NCBI GenBank assembly: GCA_041485385.1
Contig: JBGPJM010000139.1
Span: forward strand, 1-13,044
Origin: JBGPJM01 sp041485385
Lineage (GTDB): Bacteria > Planctomycetota > Phycisphaerae > Phycisphaerales > UBA1924
Length of the DNA: 13,044 nt
Reading direction: 5' to 3'
Shown here: one piece after another, positions 6,812 through 13,044 of the stretch
How the letters are laid out: every line of letters starts with the position of its first letter
How positions within the stretch are numbered: the first letter of the stretch is position 1
Translations under genes and position numbers: made by a program
The notes under the pieces: generated by a model
Told to the model about the DNA's origin: nothing
The model's input: the letters and a program-made list of their open reading frames with translations, nothing else
Database searches by the model: none

Positions 6812-7081
6812 CGCTAGCGGGCGATGGTAGCACCAAGTGCCCCTGGGACCGGGTTTCCGTCCCGGATCGCGGCCTGAGATCAGGGCGTCGTCCGGTTCCG
6901 GACGGGCAAGGCCGCCACTCGGCGCCATCGCCATCATCGTCCTGTAATGCCCGCTGGTCGGCGCCTGTCAAACTTCAGATGGTCAGGCTACGATCGCGCT
7001 TAAGGATAGATGTGTCTGATATTGAGAACCGCCTGCGGGACAACGAGTTTCCTCTCCGCCCGGCACCCCAATAGGAACAGC
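6812..7081. other. Divergent intergenic region upstream of the fusion and glycosyltransferase genes
   Basis: The gap of 270 bases contains a small inverted repeat, CGTCCG/CGGACG around a four-base centre (6889-6904), and CCGGG/CCCGG around a seven-base loop (6850-6866). ATGGTA at 6824-6829 reads TACCAT on the minus strand, 12 bases before the preferred fusion start. TACGAT at 6989-6994 is a possible plus-strand -10 box for the glycosyltransferase operon, about 90 bases upstream of its start. Neither has a good -35 partner. Confidence 0.4.
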
Positions 7082-8188
7082 GTGACCTTGACACGTCCGT
7101 CCGAAGCCGCGCACTCCCCAACACCGGCCCCCGTCTCGATCGTGGTCCCCACGTTCCGGGAGGCCGAGAACCTGCCGGAACTCATCGACCGCGTCGCCCG
7201 CCTTCGGGAACGGACGTCGCGCGAGGTCGAGCTTGTCATAGTCGATGACGACAGCCGCGACGGCACCCCGGAGATCGTGGCGGCGTCCGGCCATCCTTGG
7301 CTGCGTCTGATCACGCGGACGGGCGAAAGGGGGCTCGCATCGGCCGTGGTGGCGGGCCTGATGAGCGCTTCGAACGATCTACTGGTTGTCATGGACGCCG
7401 ACGGCAGCCACGACGTCGGGGATGTGCCCCGCCTGGTGGACGCGCTGGACGCCGGCGCCGGCATGGCTGTGGGTTCGCGCTACGTAGCCGGGGGCTCGAC
7501 CGACGCGGAGTGGGGCCTGGCGCGGCTGGTGAACAGCAAGGTCGCGACGCTGCTGGCCCGCCCGCTCACCCGCGTGAAGGACCCCATGAGCGGCTTCCTC
7601 GCGATCCGGCGCGACGTGCTGGCGGCCTGCTCGACGCTGGACCCGGTGGGGTACAAAATCGGGCTCGAGCTGCTGGTCAAGTCCCGGTGCACGGACGTCC
7701 GCGAAGTGCCGATCCATTTCTCGCTCCGCCGGCACGGCCACAGCAAGCTCAGCATGGCCGAGCAGATGCGGTACTGCGAGCACGTGCGCCGCTTGATGGC
7801 GTTCAGGCGCCCCGCCTGCTCGAGCCTTGCCGGTGCGGTGTTCGACCTTCTCACCTACACGCTCCCCTTGGCGGGCTTCCTGATGCTGGGGATCGCGTTG
7901 CCCGGCGCGATCGCCCTGGCCGCGATCGTCGGCGTCACGGTTCTTCTCGCGACCAGCCGCGTGACGGGCGTGAGGCCGAGATCGCCGGGCCGCCGGCGCA
8001 GACTCTGGCTCGGGTACGGGTTGATGATCGTCGCCTCGATGGGCGGCGGCTGGCTGGCCGGGCTGGTGGTGAGTCTCGATCGGTTCCGAACCGTCGCCGT
8101 GCTCGGCGCCGCCGGGCTGGGCTCGGTCGGTGACTTTGTGTGGCGCCTCCCCCGCGAGCAGACCCGGGAACGATCGTTTGTCGCCTGA
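7082..8188 (+). CDS. GT2 polyprenol-phosphate hexose synthase-like glycosyltransferase with C-terminal membrane domain
   Basis: The product of 368 residues starts at GTG, with AGGA five bases before it. The open frame reaches back to an ATG at 7010, but the first recognisable fold element is VSIVVPTFREAENL (18-31). GT-A motifs are clear: DDDSRDGT (55-62), the metal-binding MDADGSHDV (104-112, D105/D107), GSRYV (131-135) and DPMSGF (167-172), the last typical of dolichol-phosphate mannose synthases. Three or four hydrophobic segments follow (about 248-291, 308-331 and 337-354) and resemble a GtrA-like membrane tail. The family moves a hexose from a nucleotide sugar to a polyprenyl phosphate on the cytoplasmic face. 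Only seven bases separate its stop from the next gene, a GT39 enzyme that would use such a lipid-linked sugar. The exact sugar cannot be told from sequence. Confidence 0.9.
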   Translation: MTLTRPSEAAHSPTPAPVSIVVPTFREAENLPELIDRVARLRERTSREVELVIVDDDSRDGTPEIVAASGHPWLRLITRTGERGLASAVVAGLMSASNDLLVVMDADGSHDVGDVPRLVDALDAGAGMAVGSRYVAGGSTDAEWGLARLVNSKVATLLARPLTRVKDPMSGFLAIRRDVLAACSTLDPVGYKIGLELLVKSRCTDVREVPIHFSLRRHGHSKLSMAEQMRYCEHVRRLMAFRRPACSSLAGAVFDLLTYTLPLAGFLMLGIALPGAIALAAIVGVTVLLATSRVTGVRPRSPGRRRRLWLGYGLMIVASMGGGWLAGLVVSLDRFRTVAVLGAAGLGSVGDFVWRLPREQTRERSFVA

Positions 8189-8195
8189 ACACTCC

Positions 8196-9707
8196 ATGGG
8201 TCCAACGGAGGCCGGCGCGGCCCCGCCACCGCCCCGCACCGCCGACGCGGGGACGCGATGGTCTGACCACACGCTGCACCGGGTGTTCTGGGTTGTGTTC
8301 GCCGCCGTCGGCCTGGCACGCCTGCTGCTCGCCAGCGCCTACCAGCTCACGCCCGACGAGGCGTACTACTGGGTCTGGTCGCGGCACCTGGCGGCGGGCT
8401 ACCTCGACCATCCGCCCATGGTGGCGATGCTCATCCGGCTCTCGACGCTCGTTTTCGGATCGACCGAGCTGGGCGTGCGCTTCCCGGCGATCGTCCTCTC
8501 GATGGGCGCGGTCCCGATCGTGGTTCGGACTGTCACGAGGGTCGCGGGGAACCAGGCCGCCGGGCTCCTCGCCGGCGCGTTCCTGCTGGCCTGCCCCATC
8601 ACGGCCATGCTCGGCACGTTCATCACGCCCGATACGCCCGCGTGGTTCTTCTCGGCCAGCGCCATCGCCACGCTGGTGGGGATCGTGGAGCATCCCGCCG
8701 CCCCGGCGCCCGGCGAGCGCGACACCGGCCCGCGCTGGCTGGTGTTCGGCCTGTTCATGGGGCTGGCGCTGGTCTCCAAGTACACCGCCGTGCTGCTTGG
8801 CGCGGCGGTGCTGTTGGCCCTGGTGTGCTCGGCGCAGGGGCGCGCGCACCTCCGCCGTCCGTGGGTCTGGCTCGGCGCGGCCGTCGCCGCCCTTGTGTTC
8901 TCCCCGGTCCTCTCCTGGAACGCCACGCACGACTGGGTGTCGCTGCGTTTCCAGCTCGGCCACGGGTTGGGGTCGGGGAAACACTCCGGGCTCCTCAGCC
9001 TGGGGGAGTATCTCGGCGGTCAGTTCGTCGCGTGGACGCCCATCCTGGCGATACTCTCCATCCAGGCCTCGGGCAGGCTGCTGCGCCGCTACCGGGGGGC
9101 TCCGCTGACAATGCAGGCGCTGCTCTGGTGCGCGGGTTTTCCCCTGGCGTTCTTCGCGGTCACCTCCCTGCGCAAGACGGTGGACATGAACTGGCCGGTG
9201 CTGGCCTACCTGTCGATGGCGATGCTCGCGGCCATGTTCGCCCTCGACGGGCGCCGGCCCACGCGGCTGCGATGGACCCGCACCGGCATCGTCGTGGCCG
9301 GCGTGGCCACGATGGTGATGCACTTCCCGGGGTTGCTGCTCGCCGCCGGCGCGCCCAAGGCCCGACTCAAGGAGGTCTTCGGCTGGCGTGAGATGGCAGC
9401 GGTGCTCGACGAACTCAGTCAGGGAGACCCGGTCTTCGCCAACCGCTACCAGGAGGCCGCCGAGGCATCCTTCTATATGAAGGGCCAGCCCGAGGTGCGT
9501 GCCCTGAACCTCGGCGGCAGCAGGCCCAACGCGTACGACACGTTCCCCGACCCGCCCGATTTTTCGCGGATCGAGCGGTGCGTGCTTATCACCGTGCCCG
9601 TCGATCTGCTCCAGCCGGCGTTCCCTTCGGTGGAAACACGCACCTTCGTCGCCGAGCTCGCCGGGCGCGAGCTGCGGTCCCGCGACATCCTCGTGGCTCA
9701 TCGCTGA
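8196..9707 (+). CDS. ArnT/PMT-like (GT39) membrane glycosyltransferase
   Basis: The product is 503 residues with many hydrophobic helices. After a proline-rich head and first helix (about 29-47) comes TPDEAYYW (52-59), whose D54-E55 pair is the catalytic acidic motif of GT-C enzymes in the first outer loop. LDHPPM (70-75) and FITPDTPAWFF (142-152) are the second and third signature segments of the ArnT/PMT_2 family. The C-terminal part (about 400-503) is soluble and probably periplasmic. These enzymes transfer a sugar from polyprenyl phosphate to a lipid or protein outside the membrane. The ATG at 8196 lies just after the stop of the GT2 gene, which likely supplies the donor, so the two form an operon and pathway analogous to ArnC-ArnT. 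An in-frame ATG at 8130 would overlap the upstream gene and adds no domain. The acceptor is unknown. Confidence 0.9.
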   Translation: MGPTEAGAAPPPPRTADAGTRWSDHTLHRVFWVVFAAVGLARLLLASAYQLTPDEAYYWVWSRHLAAGYLDHPPMVAMLIRLSTLVFGSTELGVRFPAIVLSMGAVPIVVRTVTRVAGNQAAGLLAGAFLLACPITAMLGTFITPDTPAWFFSASAIATLVGIVEHPAAPAPGERDTGPRWLVFGLFMGLALVSKYTAVLLGAAVLLALVCSAQGRAHLRRPWVWLGAAVAALVFSPVLSWNATHDWVSLRFQLGHGLGSGKHSGLLSLGEYLGGQFVAWTPILAILSIQASGRLLRRYRGAPLTMQALLWCAGFPLAFFAVTSLRKTVDMNWPVLAYLSMAMLAAMFALDGRRPTRLRWTRTGIVVAGVATMVMHFPGLLLAAGAPKARLKEVFGWREMAAVLDELSQGDPVFANRYQEAAEASFYMKGQPEVRALNLGGSRPNAYDTFPDPPDFSRIERCVLITVPVDLLQPAFPSVETRTFVAELAGRELRSRDILVAHR

Positions 9708-9711
9708 GCCG

Positions 9712-9728
9712 GTGGCGCAACGCGCCAC
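9712..9728. terminator. Short hairpin between convergent genes
   Basis: GTGGCG (9712-9717) pairs with CGCCAC (9723-9728) over a CAACG loop. It lies in the 28-base gap between the stop of the GT39 gene and the stop of the permease gene, so it could serve both directions. No T-run follows on either side, so it is at most an atypical terminator. Confidence 0.4.
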
Positions 9729-9735
9729 GCAGGTG

Positions 9736-11475
9736 TCAGTGCCTCGCCAGCACCCGGTACTGCGAGAACGCGTACACCAGCAGCCCCCCCACTCCTCCCC
9801 ACAGGACCGGCATCCCCACCATCCCCTGCTTGTGCACCATCTGCTGGCCGGCGGCGATGGAGATCACCGCGGCCAGGGCCGGGAAGAACGCCCAGAGGTA
9901 CACCGTGAGGGGCAGCTTCGAGCGCAGTCGCATCGCCATGACCGCCCCGGTCAGCACCATCACCAGGCACGCCGCGCTTGACGCCAGGCGTTCGTGCTGC
10001 TTGCTGGTGATCTCGCGCATCAGGTCGGCGATGCGCCGGCGGAGCTCGTCGCGCGGGGCGCCGACGAACTCGTCGCCCGCCGCGCCCGCGGCCGCCACGC
10101 GCGCGTCCGCCATCGACAGGAGCTCGGAGGACGATCCGGCCGCCAGCTGCGACGCCGGGTCGTCGGCGAGGCTGACTTCCGTGAGCGTCTGCCCGCGGAG
10201 TTGGGCGCCGACCAACGGCCGATCGGGCCCGCCCGGGCCGGCCCCGGCGGAAGGCGCGGCCGCCACCTGCCCGAGGTTCAGGACCAGCGAGACCGGCCTG
10301 TCCGGAGACTCCTCCACCACCTGGGTCCGCATCCACACCTGCTGCGCGACCTGCCTCTGGATCCTGCCCGCGTCGCTCGTGCGCTCGATCTCCACGCCCG
10401 CGCTCCCCGGCAGCGGCGACACAACCCACCATTTCTCCTGCGGATCCCAGGCGATATCCGCGGCCCGGAGCGTCAGCGGCTGCATGTACCCGTCGAGCAG
10501 CCTCACCTCGCCGGCCCGCTGCAGCTCAGCCCTGATCGTCTCGGTCGTTGCCCGCTCGGCCAGGCAGGCCGCGAGCCGGCGCCGGCGCTGGTCCACCACG
10601 TTGCTGCGCTCCGGCTTGTTCCGCAGCTCCGCCAGCTCCTTCCAGCTCAGGTACTTCGGGTCGTCGCGGAACACGATGGGCAGGGGCTTCACGATCACCT
10701 GGTCGGTGAACTCCACCGCCAGCTCCCCCGGCTTCCGCCCCACCAGACCGTGGGGCTTGATGATGACGTAGTCCACCGCCTTGCGGTCCGAGGAGAGCGG
10801 CGTCGAGGGGGCCGCCGAGGGCGCGAAATCTCCGGCGCCGGTCCGCCGCATCAGCCAGACGTCTGCCTCCAGGGCGCTGCCCTCGAAGAGCACGTTCCCC
10901 TCCTTGTCCAGGCGCACGACGAACACGCCCTTGAGGTAGAGCTGCTCGTACTTGCCGCCGCTCGTGTCCGGGGCGCGGCTCACCAAGTCGGCGTAGATGA
11001 GCAGGTCGTCCATTGGCACGGCTTCCTTGCGCTCGATGGCCCCGATAATGAACCGCGTCGCGTCCCGCGTCAGCATCTCCTCCATTGAGCGCAGGAACCG
11101 CGGGATCACCTGGTTCGACAGGCTCAGCACCACTGCCCCCAGCACCACCCCGCTCACGAGCGCCGGCAGCAAAAGCGACCGGTGGCTGACCCCGCCCGCG
11201 TGGCACGCCGTCACCTCGTTGTCCGTGCACATCCGGTGGTACGCCAGGGTCGCCCCGAAACCCGCGGCGAATGGCAGGGCGTACTGCAGCATGGGCGGCA
11301 TCGCCAGCACCATCATCTTCAGGGTCTGGATCGGCCCGATCCGCCCGTCGTGCAGGAACCGCACCGCCGCGGCGAACGACAGGACCGTCACCAGGATCGC
11401 CCCGGTCAGCAGCACCAGGCGCCAAAGGTCGACCAGGATGAACCGGGAGATCGTTCGCGCGGGCCGACGGCGCAT
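9736..11475 (-). CDS. LptF/LptG-family (YjgP/YjgQ) permease with enlarged periplasmic region
   Basis: The 579-residue product has the classic LptF/G layout of three N-terminal and three C-terminal helices around a periplasmic domain. Helices are at about 18-41, 53-78, 101-121, 499-516, 521-543 and 553-570. The cytoplasmic loop TDNEVTACHAGGVSHRSLLLP (84-104) matches the family's coupling segment, where an acidic residue and Ala-Gly-Ser/His contact the LptB ATPase. LptF and LptG move lipopolysaccharide from the inner membrane to the periplasmic bridge. The region between helices 3 and 4 is about 375 residues, much longer than the roughly 200 of proteobacterial LptF, and includes an alanine/glycine/proline-rich stretch near 408-420. 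There is no second permease gene or lptB in the window. The ATG lacks a Shine-Dalgarno site; TACGAT lies eight bases upstream. The family assignment is strong, but whether it is the F or G member is unclear. Confidence 0.85.
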   Translation of the reverse strand: MRRRPARTISRFILVDLWRLVLLTGAILVTVLSFAAAVRFLHDGRIGPIQTLKMMVLAMPPMLQYALPFAAGFGATLAYHRMCTDNEVTACHAGGVSHRSLLLPALVSGVVLGAVVLSLSNQVIPRFLRSMEEMLTRDATRFIIGAIERKEAVPMDDLLIYADLVSRAPDTSGGKYEQLYLKGVFVVRLDKEGNVLFEGSALEADVWLMRRTGAGDFAPSAAPSTPLSSDRKAVDYVIIKPHGLVGRKPGELAVEFTDQVIVKPLPIVFRDDPKYLSWKELAELRNKPERSNVVDQRRRRLAACLAERATTETIRAELQRAGEVRLLDGYMQPLTLRAADIAWDPQEKWWVVSPLPGSAGVEIERTSDAGRIQRQVAQQVWMRTQVVEESPDRPVSLVLNLGQVAAAPSAGAGPGGPDRPLVGAQLRGQTLTEVSLADDPASQLAAGSSSELLSMADARVAAAGAAGDEFVGAPRDELRRRIADLMREITSKQHERLASSAACLVMVLTGAVMAMRLRSKLPLTVYLWAFFPALAAVISIAAGQQMVHKQGMVGMPVLWGGVGGLLVYAFSQYRVLARH

Positions 11476-11733
11476 AGGCGGGGATCGTAGGGGAGAGCGG
11501 CGACGACCGGGTGCGGAGCGCCGGGGTGCTGGTCAGATCAGGGGTCCTCCGGATCGAACCTGTGCCCGACGAGGACCGCCAGCGGGTTCGGAACCGCAGC
11601 CGGACGAGGGCGTCCAAGCCATTGAATGAACGATCCGTTCCCGGGAACCGACTCGCCCAACCAAGCGGAAAGCGTGAACGCCGACCCCTCACCTCTTTGC
11701 CCCTTCCATCCCCCTACCACGTCCCCCTGCTTC
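11476..11733. other. Intergenic region with two short palindromes
   Basis: This stretch lies between the divergent permease and lipoprotein genes. It carries GGTTC-G-GAACC (11585-11595) and the perfect 12-base palindrome GTTCCCGGGAAC (11637-11648), about 50 bases apart centre to centre. It also holds the recurring word CGAACCTG (11555-11562) and, at 11484-11489, a minus-strand TACGAT that could be the permease -10 box. A 60-codon open frame on the minus strand (11538-11720) crosses it, but I do not support it as a gene. Confidence 0.4.
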
Positions 11734-11762
11734 TTGACGCCTCATCCGTGCCCCGGTACAAC
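11734..11762 (+). promoter_or_regulatory. Sigma70-type promoter of the lipoprotein gene
   Basis: TTGACG (11734-11739) and TACAAC (11757-11762) are separated by exactly 17 bases, matching five of six and four of six consensus positions. Transcription would begin near 11769. That leaves a leader of about 19 bases containing the AGGAG ribosome site at 11776-11780. This is the best promoter in the window. Confidence 0.65.
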
Positions 11763-11787
11763 ATGTGGCCAGTTCAGGAGTCCTGCG

Positions 11788-12051
11788 ATGAAGACCCGAC
11801 CGATCCTTACCACCTCCGCGTGTTTGCTCGCGGCCGCCCTGCTCGGCGGGTGCACCCGCTCTCGCGATGCCCAGATCCGGTCCGACCTGACCCCCGAACT
11901 CGTGACGCTGCATGAACGCCAGGTTGACTCCGACAACGCCGGGGCCCTGACGTTCGACGAGAACGGCCGGATGTTCATGGAGGACTTGGGACGCGCGTTC
12001 TACACCAACCGCCCCAGCCGCCTCACCCCCGAACCCACCCCCCGCCCGTAG
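11788..12051 (+). CDS. Small putative lipoprotein
   Basis: The product has 87 residues. A type II signal peptide is visible: MKTRP, a hydrophobic core (ILTTSACLLAAALL) and the lipobox LGGC with Cys22 as the lipidated residue. The mature part, about 66 residues, is polar and ends in a Pro/Thr-rich tail (LTPEPTPRP). Residue +2 is Thr, not Asp, so no inner-membrane retention signal is evident and outer-membrane sorting is possible. The start is fixed by AGGAG seven bases upstream and a promoter at 11734-11762. In-frame ATGs further upstream would bury the signal peptide. A strong intrinsic terminator follows 36 bases after the stop, making a compact single-gene unit. I do not recognise the mature domain. 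It may be a planctomycete-specific envelope lipoprotein. Confidence 0.82.
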   Translation: MKTRPILTTSACLLAAALLGGCTRSRDAQIRSDLTPELVTLHERQVDSDNAGALTFDENGRMFMEDLGRAFYTNRPSRLTPEPTPRP

Positions 12052-12087
12052 GCGGGATCGGCTGAATTCGCGGGAGATCGCACGACC

Positions 12088-12124
12088 GCAGCCCGCCCAT
12101 CTCGGCGCGGGCTGCTTTGTTTTT
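12088..12124 (+). terminator. Rho-independent terminator of the lipoprotein gene
   Basis: GCAGCCCGC (12088-12096) pairs perfectly with GCGGGCTGC (12107-12115) over a ten-base loop, followed at once by TTTGTTTTT. A nine-base-pair GC-rich stem with a T-run is a textbook intrinsic terminator. It lies 36 bases past the lipoprotein stop. Confidence 0.85.
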
Positions 12125-12179
12125 GTCGCGGTCGGCGTTTATCCGCGCGGCTCGGTGGCCGGCGCCGCCGCGCAACAGA

Positions 12180-12219
12180 AAGCGGCCCGGATCCCCGGCC
12201 ATCGGGGCATGGGCCGCTT
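12180..12219 (-). terminator. Terminator hairpin of the winged-helix gene
   Basis: AAGCGGCCC (12180-12188) pairs with GGGCCGCTT (12211-12219), and CCCCG/CGGGG can pair inside the loop. Read on the minus strand the stem ends in TT followed by TCTGTTG, a modest T-rich tail. It begins 18 bases past the stop of the minus-strand DNA-binding protein gene, facing the other gene's terminator. Confidence 0.6.
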
Positions 12220-12237
12220 CCATCGCACCTTCGCTTG

Positions 12238-12711
12238 TTACTTGGCTGTGTACTTGCCGCGTCCTCGCCGCTTGAACTTGCCGCTGTTGATCAGCGTCTG
12301 GTTCACGATCGTGCGGAAGTTCTCCGCGCTGGTCTTGTACCCGGCCTGCTGCACCGCGCCGGCCACGTCGGTCACCGACATGGTCTTGCCCTTGAGCACG
12401 CTGCCCAGGGCGTCGACGAGCGTCATCGTGTTGTGCGGCCGCCGTCGGCCGGCGCCGGCTCGCCGCCCGGACCGCCTCCGGCCCGGACCGCGTCCGCGCC
12501 TGGCGCGCCCGCGGGACGGCGGGGCCGCATCGCCCGCGGCGCCGAGGGCGTCGAGTTCCTCGCGCACACGGTCCAGCTCCGCGGCCAGCCCGTCGTGGTG
12601 GCGCTGGAGCTGCGTGATCTGGCCGCGCCGGCGCGACAGCTCCGCCTGCAGTTCCAGCACCGGGATCTTCGCCAGCCACCCGCCCCGCCGCCGCCTTCTT
12701 CGCTTCGCCAT
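12238..12711 (-). CDS. Coiled-coil, basic-linker, winged-helix DNA-binding protein (nucleoid-type)
   Basis: The 157-residue product has three parts. A poly-arginine start (KRRRRRRGG) leads to a predicted coiled coil (about 15-57, LELQAELSRRRGQITQLQRHHDGLAAELDRVREEL). A low-complexity Arg/Gly/Ala linker (about 66-92) resembles histone-H1-type tails. A compact C-terminal domain (96-157, TLVDALGSVLKGKTMSVTDVAGAVQQAGYKTSAENFRTIVNQTLINSGKFKRRGRGKYTAK) has the length and pattern of a HARE-HTH or similar winged helix. The layout suggests a dimeric nucleoid-associated or regulatory DNA binder. The ATG at 12711 has AAGGA nine bases before it. An in-frame ATG at 12777 lies within the probable leader, and its 22 extra residues look unstructured. 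It is the only gene here that looks like a regulator; its targets are unknown. Confidence 0.78.
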   Translation of the reverse strand: MAKRRRRRRGGWLAKIPVLELQAELSRRRGQITQLQRHHDGLAAELDRVREELDALGAAGDAAPPSRGRARRGRGPGRRRSGRRAGAGRRRPHNTMTLVDALGSVLKGKTMSVTDVAGAVQQAGYKTSAENFRTIVNQTLINSGKFKRRGRGKYTAK

Positions 12712-12731
12712 TTCGAGCGTTCCTTTCCCGT

Positions 12732-12745
12732 GCTCAACCTTGAGC
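12732..12745 (-). promoter_or_regulatory. Palindromic leader element GCTCAA-CC-TTGAGC
   Basis: A perfect six-base inverted repeat with a two-base centre, flanked by CCC and GGG that could extend the pairing, lies about 20 bases upstream of the winged-helix gene's start codon. It falls in the leader if the promoter at 12820-12848 is used. It could be an operator for self-regulation or an RNA hairpin just upstream of the ribosome site. Confidence 0.35.
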
Positions 12746-12819
12746 GGGCGTCGGACCGAACCTGTCCGCGAGGTCACACGACGACGCGATCCACATGTTC
12801 AACTCCGAGTGAGCCGCAA

Positions 12820-12848
12820 ATGCTAAAGCGGTCGGCGACATTCCGCAA
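12820..12848 (-). promoter_or_regulatory. Possible sigma70-type promoter of the winged-helix gene
   Basis: On the minus strand TTGCGG (12848-12843) and TAGCAT (12825-12820) are 17 bases apart, matching three of six and four of six consensus positions. The start of transcription would be near 12812, giving a leader of about 100 bases. The call is tentative because partial matches are common. Confidence 0.35.
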
Positions 12849-13044
12849 GCAGGCGGCTCATTTGTCCGCGGCGCCGAGCCGCAGTGAGAGACGTTAGTCT
12901 CGCGCGGGCCGTGCCTACGCGCACGTACGCCGACTGCGCCGCGGACGGCGCCCCGGGCATCATGCGGATCTGCTAAGGAAAAAGTCGGGTCGGACGCACC
13001 TTGTTAGATAAGAACCTAGCAAGGGTTCGTGGAGATTACTGGGC
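12849..13044. other. Right-edge non-coding region with serial hairpins
   Basis: No supported gene is present. Four short hairpins follow one another: GAGAC/GTCTC with loop GTTA (12888-12901), GTGC/GCAC with loop CTACGC (12911-12924), GCGCCG/CGGCGC with loop CGGA (12936-12951), and CCTTGTTAG/CTAGCAAGG with an eight-base loop and one G-T pair (12999-13024). The last 80 bases are less GC-rich than the rest. It could be a structured RNA or the leader of a gene beyond the window. I could not match it to tmRNA, RNase P, SRP RNA or a tRNA. Confidence 0.45.

Noticed and set aside
6812..6937. Upstream ATG (6937) for the fusion gene
   Set aside because: It has a better AGGA site, but the 42 added residues are unstructured, have lower GC at third positions and cover small inverted repeats. 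It is kept only as an alternative start.
11545..11565. tRNA T-arm-like GGTTCGATCC on the minus strand
   Set aside because: The flanking bases do not pair into a five-base T stem, and no acceptor or anticodon arm was found.
11538..11720. A 60-codon minus-strand open frame upstream of the permease
   Set aside because: It has no ribosome site and no recognisable domain, and it crosses the palindromes. The less repetitive translation kept it in consideration, but support is too weak.
12999..13044. tmRNA, RNase P or tRNA fragment at the right edge
   Set aside because: A GGTTCG word and hairpins are present, but none of the conserved core elements of these RNAs could be matched.

Overview
The window is GC-rich, gene-dense bacterial DNA, most likely from a planctomycete of the Phycisphaerae/Phycisphaerales type. 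This placement is an inference. It rests on a membrane protein ending in a CPxCRYDLRG...CPECG zinc ribbon, a C-terminus I associate with that group, on the high GC, and on frequent weak or absent Shine-Dalgarno sites. No rRNA, tRNA, CRISPR array, transposase or phage gene was found, so it looks like ordinary chromosome.

Layout from left to right. A 51-residue DUF3309 membrane peptide (32-187, minus) is followed by a two-TM zinc-ribbon protein with a GTG start (472-1185, minus). The 514-base gap to the next, divergent gene holds a four-run G-quadruplex motif and a degenerate 10-bp tandem repeat. A YdeP-type molybdopterin oxidoreductase (1700-3910, plus) then converges with a 944-residue gene (3977-6811, minus). 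That gene encodes an alpha/beta hydrolase, a DedA/VTT-like membrane segment and an ATP-grasp ligase in one chain; it is the most unusual object here. Divergent from it is a two-gene operon (7082-9707, plus) of a dolichol-phosphate-mannose-synthase-like GT2 and an ArnT/PMT-like GT39, a plausible lipid-linked sugar pathway. This converges with an oversized LptF/LptG-family permease (9736-11475, minus). A small lipoprotein (11788-12051, plus) with a clear sigma70-like promoter, RBS and terminator converges with a coiled-coil/basic-linker/winged-helix DNA-binding protein (12238-12711, minus). The right edge (12888-13024) has a run of short hairpins and no recognisable gene.

Common theme: most genes act at the cell envelope (LptF/G permease, lipid-linked glycosyltransferases, the membrane-embedded hydrolase/ligase fusion, lipoprotein, DUF3309, TM zinc ribbon). 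The oxidoreductase and the nucleoid-type protein are the exceptions. Apart from the two glycosyltransferases, the genes appear to be single transcription units. No complete new system could be demonstrated. The best candidates for something undescribed are the three-domain fusion, the repeat block upstream of the oxidoreductase, and the structured right edge.
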